Source: Mycolicibacterium fallax (GTDB lineage: Bacteria > Actinomycetota > Actinomycetes > Mycobacteriales > Mycobacteriaceae). From it: a DNA stretch of 64,000 bases. The stretch is from assembly GCF_010726955.1 (NCBI RefSeq), contig NZ_AP022603.1, forward strand, positions 930,001 to 994,000. Direction: 5' to 3'. The position numbers and the translations under genes were made by a program. The notes under the pieces were generated by a model that saw only the letters and a list, made by a program, of their open reading frames with translations, did not search any database and was not told the DNA's origin. This document shows positions 26,755-33,900 of this stretch, piece by piece (the first letter of the stretch is position 1; each line of letters opens with the position of its first letter).

Positions 26755-26800
26755 TTGCATTGCGTTCCGTCCTGTTCTAGCATTTGGTCACGAGACCAAA
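26755..26800 (+). promoter_or_regulatory. Promoter with overlapping perfect palindrome (candidate TetR operator)
   Basis: TTGCAT (26755-26760), a 17-bp spacer and TAGCAT (26778-26783) make a plausible SigA-type promoter for the operon starting at 26947. Immediately after the -10 box lies TTTGGTC-ACGA-GACCAAA (26783-26800), a perfect 7+7 inverted repeat where a repressor would block initiation. The operon encodes its own TetR regulator, the obvious candidate ligand. The remaining ~145 bases to the first gene show no other feature. Confidence 0.55.
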
Positions 26801-26946
26801 GAATGGATTCTGGCTAGCGCCGCCTGGCGGCGTCTGGAAAACGAATCTGCGAAGCAGGGCGGAGGCGCACTCGATGCAAACCGAGCTGGCTCGCCACTCG
26901 CTGGCAACGTGCTGGGTCAGTTCGCTTCGAGCGAATCGGTAATACA

Positions 26947-28467
26947 TTGCCTACGAATGTGTCCCGGCCGTGTGGCGACTTTGATGTTGTGGTCGTCGGC
27001 TCTGGGTTCGGCGGTGCGGTGACATCGGCCCGGTTGGCTGAAGCCGGGATGAAGGTGCTGGTCCTCGAACGCGGTCCGTGGTGGGGTGTGGCTGGCGATT
27101 CTCGGCCTAAGGAAGTCACCCGACCATTTCCCCGCGGTCTGACGGGGATGCCGGGGTTTCTCCGCGGCCTGACCAGGGCCAACGATGATGGACAGCGAGT
27201 CCTGTGGTCACGTCCGACCGGGTTGTTCGACGTGCACCTGTGGCCCGGTGTGACGGTTGTGGTCGGCAGCGGTGTCGGCGGCGGTTCCCTGGTCTACGCG
27301 GGGTACCAGTCCCGTCCGGCGGCCGGATTCTTCGATGACCACTTTCCTGCTGAGATCTCCGATGCTGACATGGCACCCTACTTCGAGATGGTCGAAGCGA
27401 TCCAGCAACCGCAGCCGCTGCCACACCCGGTTGCTTCGCGTGAGGTCTTCGCCCGGGGGCTCGCACGCGCGGACCTGGGGGCGGCTGAATCACCCGTCAT
27501 GGGTATCCAGTTCGGCGACCCCAGCACCCCGCGATGGCGGAACAATGCGGTCGGCAACCCGCAACAAACGTGTCGCGACTGTGGTGCCTGCGTCATCGGA
27601 TGTGAATACACCGCCAAGACAACGCTGGATCACACGTATCTCACATTGGCGCGGCGCCACGGCGCCGATATCCGTGCGCTGTGCGAGGTGACCGCGATCG
27701 GCGGTACCGACCACCGCTACGAGGTGGCCTGGCACGACCACCGGGACGGAACCGATCATTTGATCGTCACGCCGCAGCTGGTTCTGGCTGCCGGCACGGT
27801 TGGGACACTGCGGCTGCTGTACGCCGCCCGCGACAAACACCGCAGCATGCCCTGGCTGCCGCCCGCGCTGGGCAAGAACTTTTCAGGCAACGGGGACTAT
27901 CTGGCGATGCTGAGCCGAACTCGTTCGGCTAAACATGATGGGCGACACGCAATGTTTCAGAATGTGCACCACTTGGCCGACGGCGGATTCATCGGCGAGG
28001 CCGCCCCTCCGGTTGCCCAACTCCCGCTGCCCGGACCGGTGCGCCGCTGGTTATCCGAAACCGTGTTTCTGTTCGCCACGGGACGCGAGCCCGGGATTCA
28101 GTTGCTGGCCGCCAACGGTGTCCCGTTCGCCCCTGCATACAAGGCGATCAATGCCGATTTCTACGCACAGACGGGCGATCGGGTCAAACGCATCGCCGAG
28201 GCCTACCAGCCTTCCCGGTTCCGTGGGAACTGGCCCGGCGGACAACGAAGCCGACGGCTGGTCACCGTGCACCCGGTTGGGGGTGCTGCGATCGGGGCTA
28301 CGCCTGATAACGGGGTGATCGACCACCGCGGTGAGGTATTCGGTCACCGCGGGCTCTTCATCGCAGACGGCTCCATCTACCCGGCCGCCCCGGGGGTGCC
28401 TCCGTCGCTGGGGATTGCGGCGATGGCCGAACGGCAGGCCGCATTGATGACTGGGGTGGGGTCGTGA
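26947..28467 (+). CDS. GMC oxidoreductase of the cholesterol oxidase type
   Basis: A 506-residue FAD enzyme beginning with TTG 26947 (GTG 26956 is an alternative). FAD binding: FDVVVVGSGFGGAVTSARLAEAGMKVLVLERG; then VVVGSGVGGGSLVYAGY and the C-terminal VHPVGGAAIG ... GLFIADGSIYPAAPGVPPSLGIAAMAERQA typical of cholesterol-oxidase/ChoD-like GMC enzymes. A cysteine-rich segment (QQTCRDCGACVIGCEYTAK) resembles the loop in this subgroup. The likely role is oxidation of a sterol or other hydrophobic alcohol. It leads a five-gene plus-strand cluster with two AhpD-like proteins and a TetR regulator. Confidence 0.9.
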   Translation: MPTNVSRPCGDFDVVVVGSGFGGAVTSARLAEAGMKVLVLERGPWWGVAGDSRPKEVTRPFPRGLTGMPGFLRGLTRANDDGQRVLWSRPTGLFDVHLWPGVTVVVGSGVGGGSLVYAGYQSRPAAGFFDDHFPAEISDADMAPYFEMVEAIQQPQPLPHPVASREVFARGLARADLGAAESPVMGIQFGDPSTPRWRNNAVGNPQQTCRDCGACVIGCEYTAKTTLDHTYLTLARRHGADIRALCEVTAIGGTDHRYEVAWHDHRDGTDHLIVTPQLVLAAGTVGTLRLLYAARDKHRSMPWLPPALGKNFSGNGDYLAMLSRTRSAKHDGRHAMFQNVHHLADGGFIGEAAPPVAQLPLPGPVRRWLSETVFLFATGREPGIQLLAANGVPFAPAYKAINADFYAQTGDRVKRIAEAYQPSRFRGNWPGGQRSRRLVTVHPVGGAAIGATPDNGVIDHRGEVFGHRGLFIADGSIYPAAPGVPPSLGIAAMAERQAALMTGVGS

Positions 28468-28518
28468 CACCGGCAATAACCACACCGGGTAAGCAGAAAC
28501 TCTGAAGGGAGCTGGGAA

Positions 28519-29190
28519 ATGGTGTTCACCAAGAAGTCGGCGCGAGCCGATGGAAAACCCATTGGGAAAACCTATACGCTGCGTGAACTGGCCGCCGCCC
28601 TGGTCCGGTTCGTCCCACTGGCACCCCGCGCCGCTATGGTGTGGGGCCTGCGCCGGATGGAACCGAGTCAGCGTGAACAGGTCATGCTGACGGTCGCCCG
28701 GGCAAACGGCTGCCGGTACTGCAGCTATATCCATCAGGAATGGGCCATCCGCACCGGCGCGTCCGACGAAGAAATCGCGCAACTGGAGGGCACCGATCCC
28801 GCGGCCTTCGACCGTGGCAGGTGGAGCGCGCTTGTCTACGCGAGATCACTGGCTGAAAACGACTTCGGGACGCCGCCTGCCGAGATCGTCGCCGACGCGG
28901 CCCGCCACCATAACGCGGGTGAACGCCACAACATTGAGGCCGTCGCGCTGGTGATGACCATCGTCAACCGATCCGCGAACACCATGGATGCTCTGCTTTG
29001 CCGCCTGCGCGGCGAACCCGCTTCACAGTCACTGGGAGCCGAGGTGGCCATCACGGTCGGCCTTGCTGCGATTGGCCCGGTCATCGTGCCGGCGCTGAGC
29101 GTCATTTTGCGCAAGTCCCCGTGGCGATTGCTTCGTGAGTTCCGCGCCTTCACCGCCGGCGAGACGCCCAACGATGCGCAGGCCGCCTGA
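28519..29190 (+). CDS. AhpD/carboxymuconolactone-decarboxylase-like protein 1
   Basis: A 223-residue protein with a GGGAG ribosome site. The AhpD redox motif is present as CRYCSYIHQEW (Cys-x2-Cys-x3-His) in the expected helix, preceded by EQVMLTVARANG and followed by LVYARSLAENDFGTP and IEAVALVMTIVNRSANTMDAL. AhpD-like proteins act as peroxidase-linked or alkylhydroperoxide reductants. Placed beside an FAD oxidase that could make H2O2, a protective role is reasonable inference. A C-terminal extension (~170-223) has a hydrophobic stretch. It overlaps the next gene by one base. Confidence 0.88.
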   Translation: MVFTKKSARADGKPIGKTYTLRELAAALVRFVPLAPRAAMVWGLRRMEPSQREQVMLTVARANGCRYCSYIHQEWAIRTGASDEEIAQLEGTDPAAFDRGRWSALVYARSLAENDFGTPPAEIVADAARHHNAGERHNIEAVALVMTIVNRSANTMDALLCRLRGEPASQSLGAEVAITVGLAAIGPVIVPALSVILRKSPWRLLREFRAFTAGETPNDAQAA

Positions 29191-29717
29191 TGGACCTTCA
29201 CAGCGGCCAAGACCCGACTATCCCTGAACCCGACGGCCGAGCACCGCAGACATCGCCTGTCCAGGAGGCCGTACCGCGGGACAGCTCCAGCGTGTCGGTG
29301 CGCACGATGGCCGAATGCGAACAGCTGTTTGATCGCTTGACTGCCCAGCCCGCAACCACGCTCAACGGTGTGTTTCGTGGCCGTCTGGCGGCCTTTCCAG
29401 TACTTGACGCGCTGCCAGATTGGATACGACGTACGGTCGCCTTGCTCGCCCCGCACCTACGGTTTCCTTGGTATGGCAAGTCCTTTGACGGTGATCACGG
29501 CGCCAACGTCTGGTTGACCTCGACCGGTCGCTTCCGGCGTTTTAGCTACAGCGTGCAGTATCGGGAGCAGCGCATGCGACTGTCGTATCAAAGCCCGGAC
29601 AACCCGCGATTTCTGCGCGGGCTCGAAGCTGAGATACGTGAACTCGTACCGGGCCACTTCCTGTGCCGGGCCATCCATCGCGGCACGGCGGTGCTGTACT
29701 TCACTCTCGAAGCGTAG
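29190..29717 (+). CDS. Hypothetical protein, possibly GXWXG-like
   Basis: A 175-residue soluble protein whose ATG overlaps the preceding stop. The first ~40 residues are Pro/Ser-rich. The body has ATTLNGVFRGRLAAFPVLDALPDWI and LRFPWYGKSFDGDHGANVW, which recall the Gly-x-Trp-x-Gly and WYGK elements of small GXWXG/DUF4334 proteins, with Phe in place of Trp. The end is VPGHFLCRAIHRGTAVLYFTLEA. The assignment is weak; its constant neighbours suggest a role in the same pathway. Confidence 0.6.
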   Translation: MDLHSGQDPTIPEPDGRAPQTSPVQEAVPRDSSSVSVRTMAECEQLFDRLTAQPATTLNGVFRGRLAAFPVLDALPDWIRRTVALLAPHLRFPWYGKSFDGDHGANVWLTSTGRFRRFSYSVQYREQRMRLSYQSPDNPRFLRGLEAEIRELVPGHFLCRAIHRGTAVLYFTLEA

Positions 29718-29816
29718 AAAACTCAGGCTTGCCGACACCCATTGCCGCCAGCCATCCCGCCGCTAAACCGAAGCCGAAGGATAGGGGCCATCGCACCACG
29801 ACACCGCGCAACTGAC

Positions 29817-30389
29817 ATGCGCACGAAGATTCTCAACAGCGCTGCACGGCGTTTTCGCGCGCAGGGCTACCCGGCCACCACGGTTCGCCAGGTCGCCGAC
29901 GATGCCGGAATGCTGTTGGGCAGCCTGCAGTACCGCTACGCCAAGAAAGAAGGACTGCTGATCGCAGTCATGGAGAGCGCGGTGGACCGCACCACCGATG
30001 CCATCCGCCAGGCGATCGCCGGCAAGCACCGGGTCGATGACCGACTGCGCGCGGCGATAACGGCTTACCTTGAGACGCTGTGGAGCGGGAACGACGCACT
30101 CTATGTCCTGCTGTATGACTGGCGCTCCCTCAAGGGCGGAGACCGGGAGCGGGCCGCGCTGCTACACGAGCGACTCTTCTCGCTCTTTGACGGCCTGTTC
30201 TATGAAGCCGCCGGCGCCGGCTTCATCTCCGCCGACATCGACATCCCCATGCTGAGGGACCTGTGGCTGGGGGCGCTGAACTGGACCGCCGACCATCCAC
30301 CAAACAAGACCGCCGAACAGATCAGCGAACTGCTGTGGACGGTCCTCACCGAGGGCACCGCGCAGCGTCGCGCGGAGCAAGACCAATGA
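29817..30389 (+). CDS. TetR-family transcriptional regulator
   Basis: A 190-residue protein from ATG 29817; the frame is open upstream from a TTG at 29742. The N-terminal helix-turn-helix is canonical: RTKILNSAARRFRAQGYPATTVRQVADDAGMLLGSLQYRYAKKEGLL. The C-terminal ligand domain has the TetR_C pattern (LETLWSGNDALYVLLYDWRSL; LWLGALNWTADH). It sits inside the GMC/AhpD cluster and most likely represses it through the palindrome at 26783-26800, with a lipid-like or CoA-type ligand as inducer. Confidence 0.9.
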   Translation: MRTKILNSAARRFRAQGYPATTVRQVADDAGMLLGSLQYRYAKKEGLLIAVMESAVDRTTDAIRQAIAGKHRVDDRLRAAITAYLETLWSGNDALYVLLYDWRSLKGGDRERAALLHERLFSLFDGLFYEAAGAGFISADIDIPMLRDLWLGALNWTADHPPNKTAEQISELLWTVLTEGTAQRRAEQDQ

Positions 30390-30398
30390 GCGAAGCCG

Positions 30399-31049
30399 AT
30401 GATTCCTGTGTCACGCGATCATGTTTTTGACGTCTTCAACAAGCGCACCTATACCGTCGCTCAGTTGTGGGCAGATCTGCGGCGCGTCGACTGGAAGATC
30501 GGAGCCGATGTTTGGCTCCGTCACACAGTGGATCGGCGAACGCGAGAAGCCATCATGCTGGCGGTATCCCACGCCCACGACTGCCGCTACTGTACCTTCA
30601 TCCACCGCGAATGGGCGTTGCGCACCGGCCTTCCGCTGTCGGTGATCTCAGGAATCGAAACACCCGCCGACCCGCACCAGAAACAGACCATCGGCTCACC
30701 ACACGACCCGCAATGGCTGGCCACCACCTACGCCGAAGCATTGGCACGCGCCGACTTCGGCCCAGTCTCGCCGTTGCTCGAAACCGCGGTGACGGTCGAA
30801 TTCGACAGCGACCACCGCAGCCGAATCGAGACGATCGCCCGGATCATCACGATCTTGAACCGCAGCACCAACACCTTCGATGCGCTTCTGGCCCGACTGT
30901 CGCGCGATCCCGTTGATAACAGCAGGCTTCGCGATGAACTGGCAATCTCCCTGTTCGCCTGGGCAGTCACCCTTCCCATGTTCCTCACCGCCGCATTGAT
31001 TCGCCGCGAATCTCCTCGCCACGTCCTGCGCCGGTTTCGACGTTCCTAG
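30399..31049 (+). CDS. AhpD-like protein 2
   Basis: A 216-residue paralogue of the protein at 28519. It has the same motif context (REAIMLAVSHAHDCRYCTFIHREWALRTG, with Cys-x2-Cys-x3-His) and the same block SRIETIARIITILNRSTNTFDALLARL, but the middle is diverged. The C-terminus again carries a hydrophobic segment (LFAWAVTLPMFLTAALI) and a basic end (HVLRRFRRS), suggesting membrane contact. It starts nine bases after the TetR stop, as the last gene of the cluster. Confidence 0.88.
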   Translation: MIPVSRDHVFDVFNKRTYTVAQLWADLRRVDWKIGADVWLRHTVDRRTREAIMLAVSHAHDCRYCTFIHREWALRTGLPLSVISGIETPADPHQKQTIGSPHDPQWLATTYAEALARADFGPVSPLLETAVTVEFDSDHRSRIETIARIITILNRSTNTFDALLARLSRDPVDNSRLRDELAISLFAWAVTLPMFLTAALIRRESPRHVLRRFRRS

Positions 31050-31123
31050 ACAAGGCAATTGCGCTTCTGCAAGCTGTTAGTCCACGTAGCATCGCGTAGC
31101 TACCTACCAACCGAACACGACTT

Positions 31124-31219
31124 GCCCCAGATTGGATGAGAAAGCCCAGCGGACCGATTCTCATTCAATCTGGGGCAACGCAGGTCAGAGTCGGCGTTGT
31201 GCCCCAGATTCACTGAGAA
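31124..31219. repeat. Three copies of a 19-bp GCCCCAGATT...TGAGAA motif
   Basis: GCCCCAGATTGGATGAGAA (31124-31142, plus), GCCCCAGATTGAATGAGAA (31158-31176, minus) and GCCCCAGATTCACTGAGAA (31201-31219, plus) lie within 96 bases. The first two form a hairpin-like inverted repeat and the third repeats the first. They look like transposase- or regulator-binding sites at an element end. The whole interval 31050-31367 holds no gene. Confidence 0.6.
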
Positions 31220-31367
31220 CGGACACCTGCAGCCTGGCGTTTCAGGCGCTCTCAGGAGAAGCTCGGAACCTGTCCGCACCATCGGCTTTGCCTGCAACTC
31301 CGGCAGTGGAGACCATCCCGAGCCGTCCCGATGAATCTTGAATACCACTGCTGGGCAGTTCGTTTGA

Positions 31368-32126
31368 CTACGCGTACAGCCGGCAGCGCTCGACGAGGAT
31401 GGTGGCCAGCCGTTCCGGTTTGCTGACCATCAGCATGTGGCAGCTGTCGATCTCGATAAGCGTCTGCACTCCGCCAAGCGCAAGGATGCACTCATGTTGA
31501 ATCTTCATCGAGACGGCGCGATCGCGCCGAGTGAGTATCCATGTTCGTGGCACCTCGTCGGGCATGCCGCTGCGGTCAATGTTTTCTATCATGATGGAGG
31601 GTGATTCCTGACAGGACCGAGTCAGCGTGAACCTGCGCTGTGCGGGAGTCATTCCGTTGCAGAATACAAACCCCGCCAACGCGGTAGGCAAACCTCCCGC
31701 CCGAACCGAACGGCCTTTCTGTACATAATGTTTCGCGGTGCGACGTGCGTACCAGCTCTGCGCCCCGTGAAGCGTGTCCACCAGGGCGCTGCCGTTGGCT
31801 GGTACTTGCGCGGTGGCCAAGATCATCTCCCGCACCCGCGCCGAGCCGAGCTTGGTGACAACACCGGGGACGATCACGCCCGCCAGCGAATGGCCGACGA
31901 TCACGAGGTCGTCGAGCGCAGCATTCTCGATGTCCGACACCACCGAGTCGACCCACTCGTCGATACAAGCCGTGATCAGGTCACCGACTTTATTTCGCCG
32001 ACCCGGCAAATCAACGGCCAGCACCCTTAGCTTCGGCTCCATACGTTGGATCGCGTCTACGGTGGGCTCCCAACAATCAGCGGCAAAACCGCCTCCGTGC
32101 ACCAGGACCAAAGCGGGCAGTGCCAT
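31368..32126 (-). CDS. Alpha/beta hydrolase
   Basis: A 252-residue esterase-like protein with GGAGG six bases before the ATG. It has the oxyanion segment LVLVHGGGFAADCW, the nucleophile elbow VIVGHSLAGVIVPG (Ser), and a late His in IEIDSCHMLMVSKPERLATILVERC. The layout fits small esterases of the EST/RutD/SABP2-like group. A perfect CAGCGCC-GTC-GGCGCTG palindrome lies just upstream. It is convergent with the AhpD cluster and flanked by IS debris. Confidence 0.85.
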   Translation of the reverse strand: MALPALVLVHGGGFAADCWEPTVDAIQRMEPKLRVLAVDLPGRRNKVGDLITACIDEWVDSVVSDIENAALDDLVIVGHSLAGVIVPGVVTKLGSARVREMILATAQVPANGSALVDTLHGAQSWYARRTAKHYVQKGRSVRAGGLPTALAGFVFCNGMTPAQRRFTLTRSCQESPSIMIENIDRSGMPDEVPRTWILTRRDRAVSMKIQHECILALGGVQTLIEIDSCHMLMVSKPERLATILVERCRLYA

Positions 32127-32242
32127 GGCGGGCCTCCTTCAGCGCCGTCGGCGCTGGACCGCATCGTAAAGCCCGCGACGCGACGGCGCGCCAGTTTTCG
32201 CCACCCGAACAGTTGCTAACGCCGCTCGTCGTCGGCTGCACG

Positions 32243-32293
32243 TGTCCGACACTCTCACGTCTTTTCGGATTCTGTCCCGCACTCTCATGTCTT
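32243..32293. repeat. Direct repeats resembling an IS21-type terminus
   Basis: TGTCCGACACTCTCACGTCTT (split as TGTCCGACACTCTCA plus CGTCTT) at 32243 and a near copy, TGTCCCGCACTCTCATGTCT, at 32273 are 30 bp apart. An inverted match, GAGAGTGTCC, ends at 32340 beside the IS3 insertion. Spaced repeats of this kind occur at IS21-family ends. No IS21 transposase remains. Confidence 0.4.
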
Positions 32294-32370
32294 CGTGGAC
32301 AAGTGTTGTCAGATCAGTCCAGGGCAAATCGAGAGTGTCCATGAGGGGGACCCGTTTTGTGGTCCAGTCG

Positions 32371-33189
32371 TTATGCGACTTTCGGTTGATGGGTCGTGGC
32401 CCACTGTAGGGCAAACTCGGCCGGGGTGAGGTCGCCGTGGGCGGTGTGGGGCCGATTGGCGTTGTAGTCACGACGCCAGTCCTCGATGAGCACCCTGGCT
32501 TCCAGCAGGGAGTCGAACCGCCACGAGTTGAGCAGTTCATCACGAAGCCGGCCGTTGAACGACTCGATGAAAGCGTTTTGCCACGGCGAGCCGGGATCGA
32601 TGAAAAGTGAACCAGCACTGTTGAACCGGCACCAATCGGCGACGGCGTGCGCGACGAACTCCGGGCCGTTGTCGAAGCGCACGTAGTGCGGTGCACCGTG
32701 TACCAGGGCGAGGCGGTCCAGCACGGCGACCACGCCGTCGGCGTCGATGCTGCGGTCGACCTCGATCGCCAGGGCCTCGCGGGTGAACTCGTCGATGACG
32801 TTCAACAACTTCAGCGTGCGACCGTCGGCAGTGGTGTCGAACTGAAAGTCCATCGCCCAGATGACATTCGGACGGATAGGCGACATCGCGCCCACGGCCA
32901 CACCGATACCAGTCAGCCGCTTCTTGCGGCGCCGCTGCGGCACCCGAAGCCCCTCCTCGCGCCACAGCCGGCGGATCCGCTTGTTGTTGACCTGCCAACC
33001 GGCGCGGCGGGCCATCTTGGCAGCGCGACGCCACCCCAACGCGGCCGGTCGGTGGAGAACCGGCGCAGCCACCCTCAGCTGGGCCTCCTCGGTGCTGATC
33101 GACGGCGGGGCCAGGCGCATCGTGGAGCGGTGCAGACCCACCACGGTGCACGCGCGGCGCTCAGAGACCCCGAACCGCTCACGCAGCAT
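32371..33189 (-). CDS. IS3-family OrfB (integrase), copy 2
   Basis: A 272-residue frame, open throughout. Compared with copy 1, a short stretch reads QLRVAAPVLHRPAALGWRR instead of QLRGWLRRFSTDRPRWGWRR because two G and then one G are missing, a compensated double frameshift. The DDE core (VIWAMDFQF, VRFDNGPEF, AFIESFNGRLRDE) is unchanged. The altered block is in the linker before the catalytic domain, so activity is uncertain; the difference may be an artefact. Confidence 0.88.
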   Translation of the reverse strand: MLRERFGVSERRACTVVGLHRSTMRLAPPSISTEEAQLRVAAPVLHRPAALGWRRAAKMARRAGWQVNNKRIRRLWREEGLRVPQRRRKKRLTGIGVAVGAMSPIRPNVIWAMDFQFDTTADGRTLKLLNVIDEFTREALAIEVDRSIDADGVVAVLDRLALVHGAPHYVRFDNGPEFVAHAVADWCRFNSAGSLFIDPGSPWQNAFIESFNGRLRDELLNSWRFDSLLEARVLIEDWRRDYNANRPHTAHGDLTPAEFALQWATTHQPKVA

Positions 33190-33505
33190 CGCTGCTGCGC
33201 GGCGCTTGCGGTTCGGGGTCAGAAGTTTCCGCCGAAATCTCCTTGAGCATGTCGATGTCGAGGGCCTGGTTGGCGACCAGCTTCTTGAGCCGGGCGTTCT
33301 CGGCCTCGAGCTCCTTGAGCCGCTTGGCGTCGTTGGCCTTCATGCCGCCGTACTGGGCCACCCAGCGATGCCACGTCGATTCCGCGACCTCCACATGCCG
33401 ACACACCTCGGCCAACTCCTGGCCGGTCGCCAGCAGCTTGTTGCCCTCAGCGAGCTTGCGGATAATCTGATCCGGCGTATGCCGCCGGCGCTTGTTCGAT
33501 GCCAT
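33179..33505 (-). CDS. IS3-family OrfA, copy 2
   Basis: Identical to the OrfA at 18034 up to LKEISA. A missing G (GG instead of GGG) then changes the frame, so the protein ends ETSDPEPQAPRSSDAA instead of GNF. The helix-turn-helix and leucine zipper are intact. The change falls at the point where OrfA normally ends and frameshifts into OrfB. Confidence 0.85.
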   Translation of the reverse strand: MASNKRRRHTPDQIIRKLAEGNKLLATGQELAEVCRHVEVAESTWHRWVAQYGGMKANDAKRLKELEAENARLKKLVANQALDIDMLKEISAETSDPEPQAPRSSDAA

Positions 33506-33589
33506 GTCGTCGTCGATTCTTCCTGCCCAAACACTCGGGCAACAGAGTCCCACAACGACTGGACCACTACAGCGGGCTCACCTCATCCA

Positions 33590-33892
33590 GGTCATCGCCC
33601 TGGTCTATTCTCATGATTTCCCGGATCGGACAGTGTCTGTCTGACCGACCTGAGGTTTCCCGCGCTCGCCGGACTACCGTTCCAAATCCGGTCGATGTCT
33701 CACCGCAGCCACCGGACATGATGCGTCGCAGTCCCCAGTCCAATCGCTAACTCAATCGGCCGCGGCGACGGCTGGAGCGGCGCTCGAAGCTGCGACTGAC
33801 CGCGAGCGGCCGCATCGTTCCGCTCGCCCCCGCCCCCCCCCCGGCGAGACGCGGGCAATTCGTCACTGTGACATATTGCACGGCGCGGGGAG
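33590..33892. other. Non-coding stretch between two insertion sequences
   Basis: No gene is seen. It contains a run of ten C at 33833-33842 and the near-palindrome CGTCACTGTGAC (33861-33872), which is preceded by AATT and echoes CGTCACAGTGACG at 12217-12229 on the other side of the island. It is probably leftover element DNA. Confidence 0.4.
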
Positions 33893-33900
33893 CCCGAAGA

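Larger units (their letters stand above)
32342..33585 (-). mobile_element. IS3-family element (IS407-type), copy 2
   Basis: A 1,244-bp element with the same terminal repeats as the copy in tnsB, in opposite orientation. A 4-bp duplication, TCCA, lies at 32338-32341 and 33586-33589. It is five bases shorter than copy 1, fully accounted for by four G runs (5/3, 5/4, 5/4 and 3/2 G). Confidence 0.93.
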
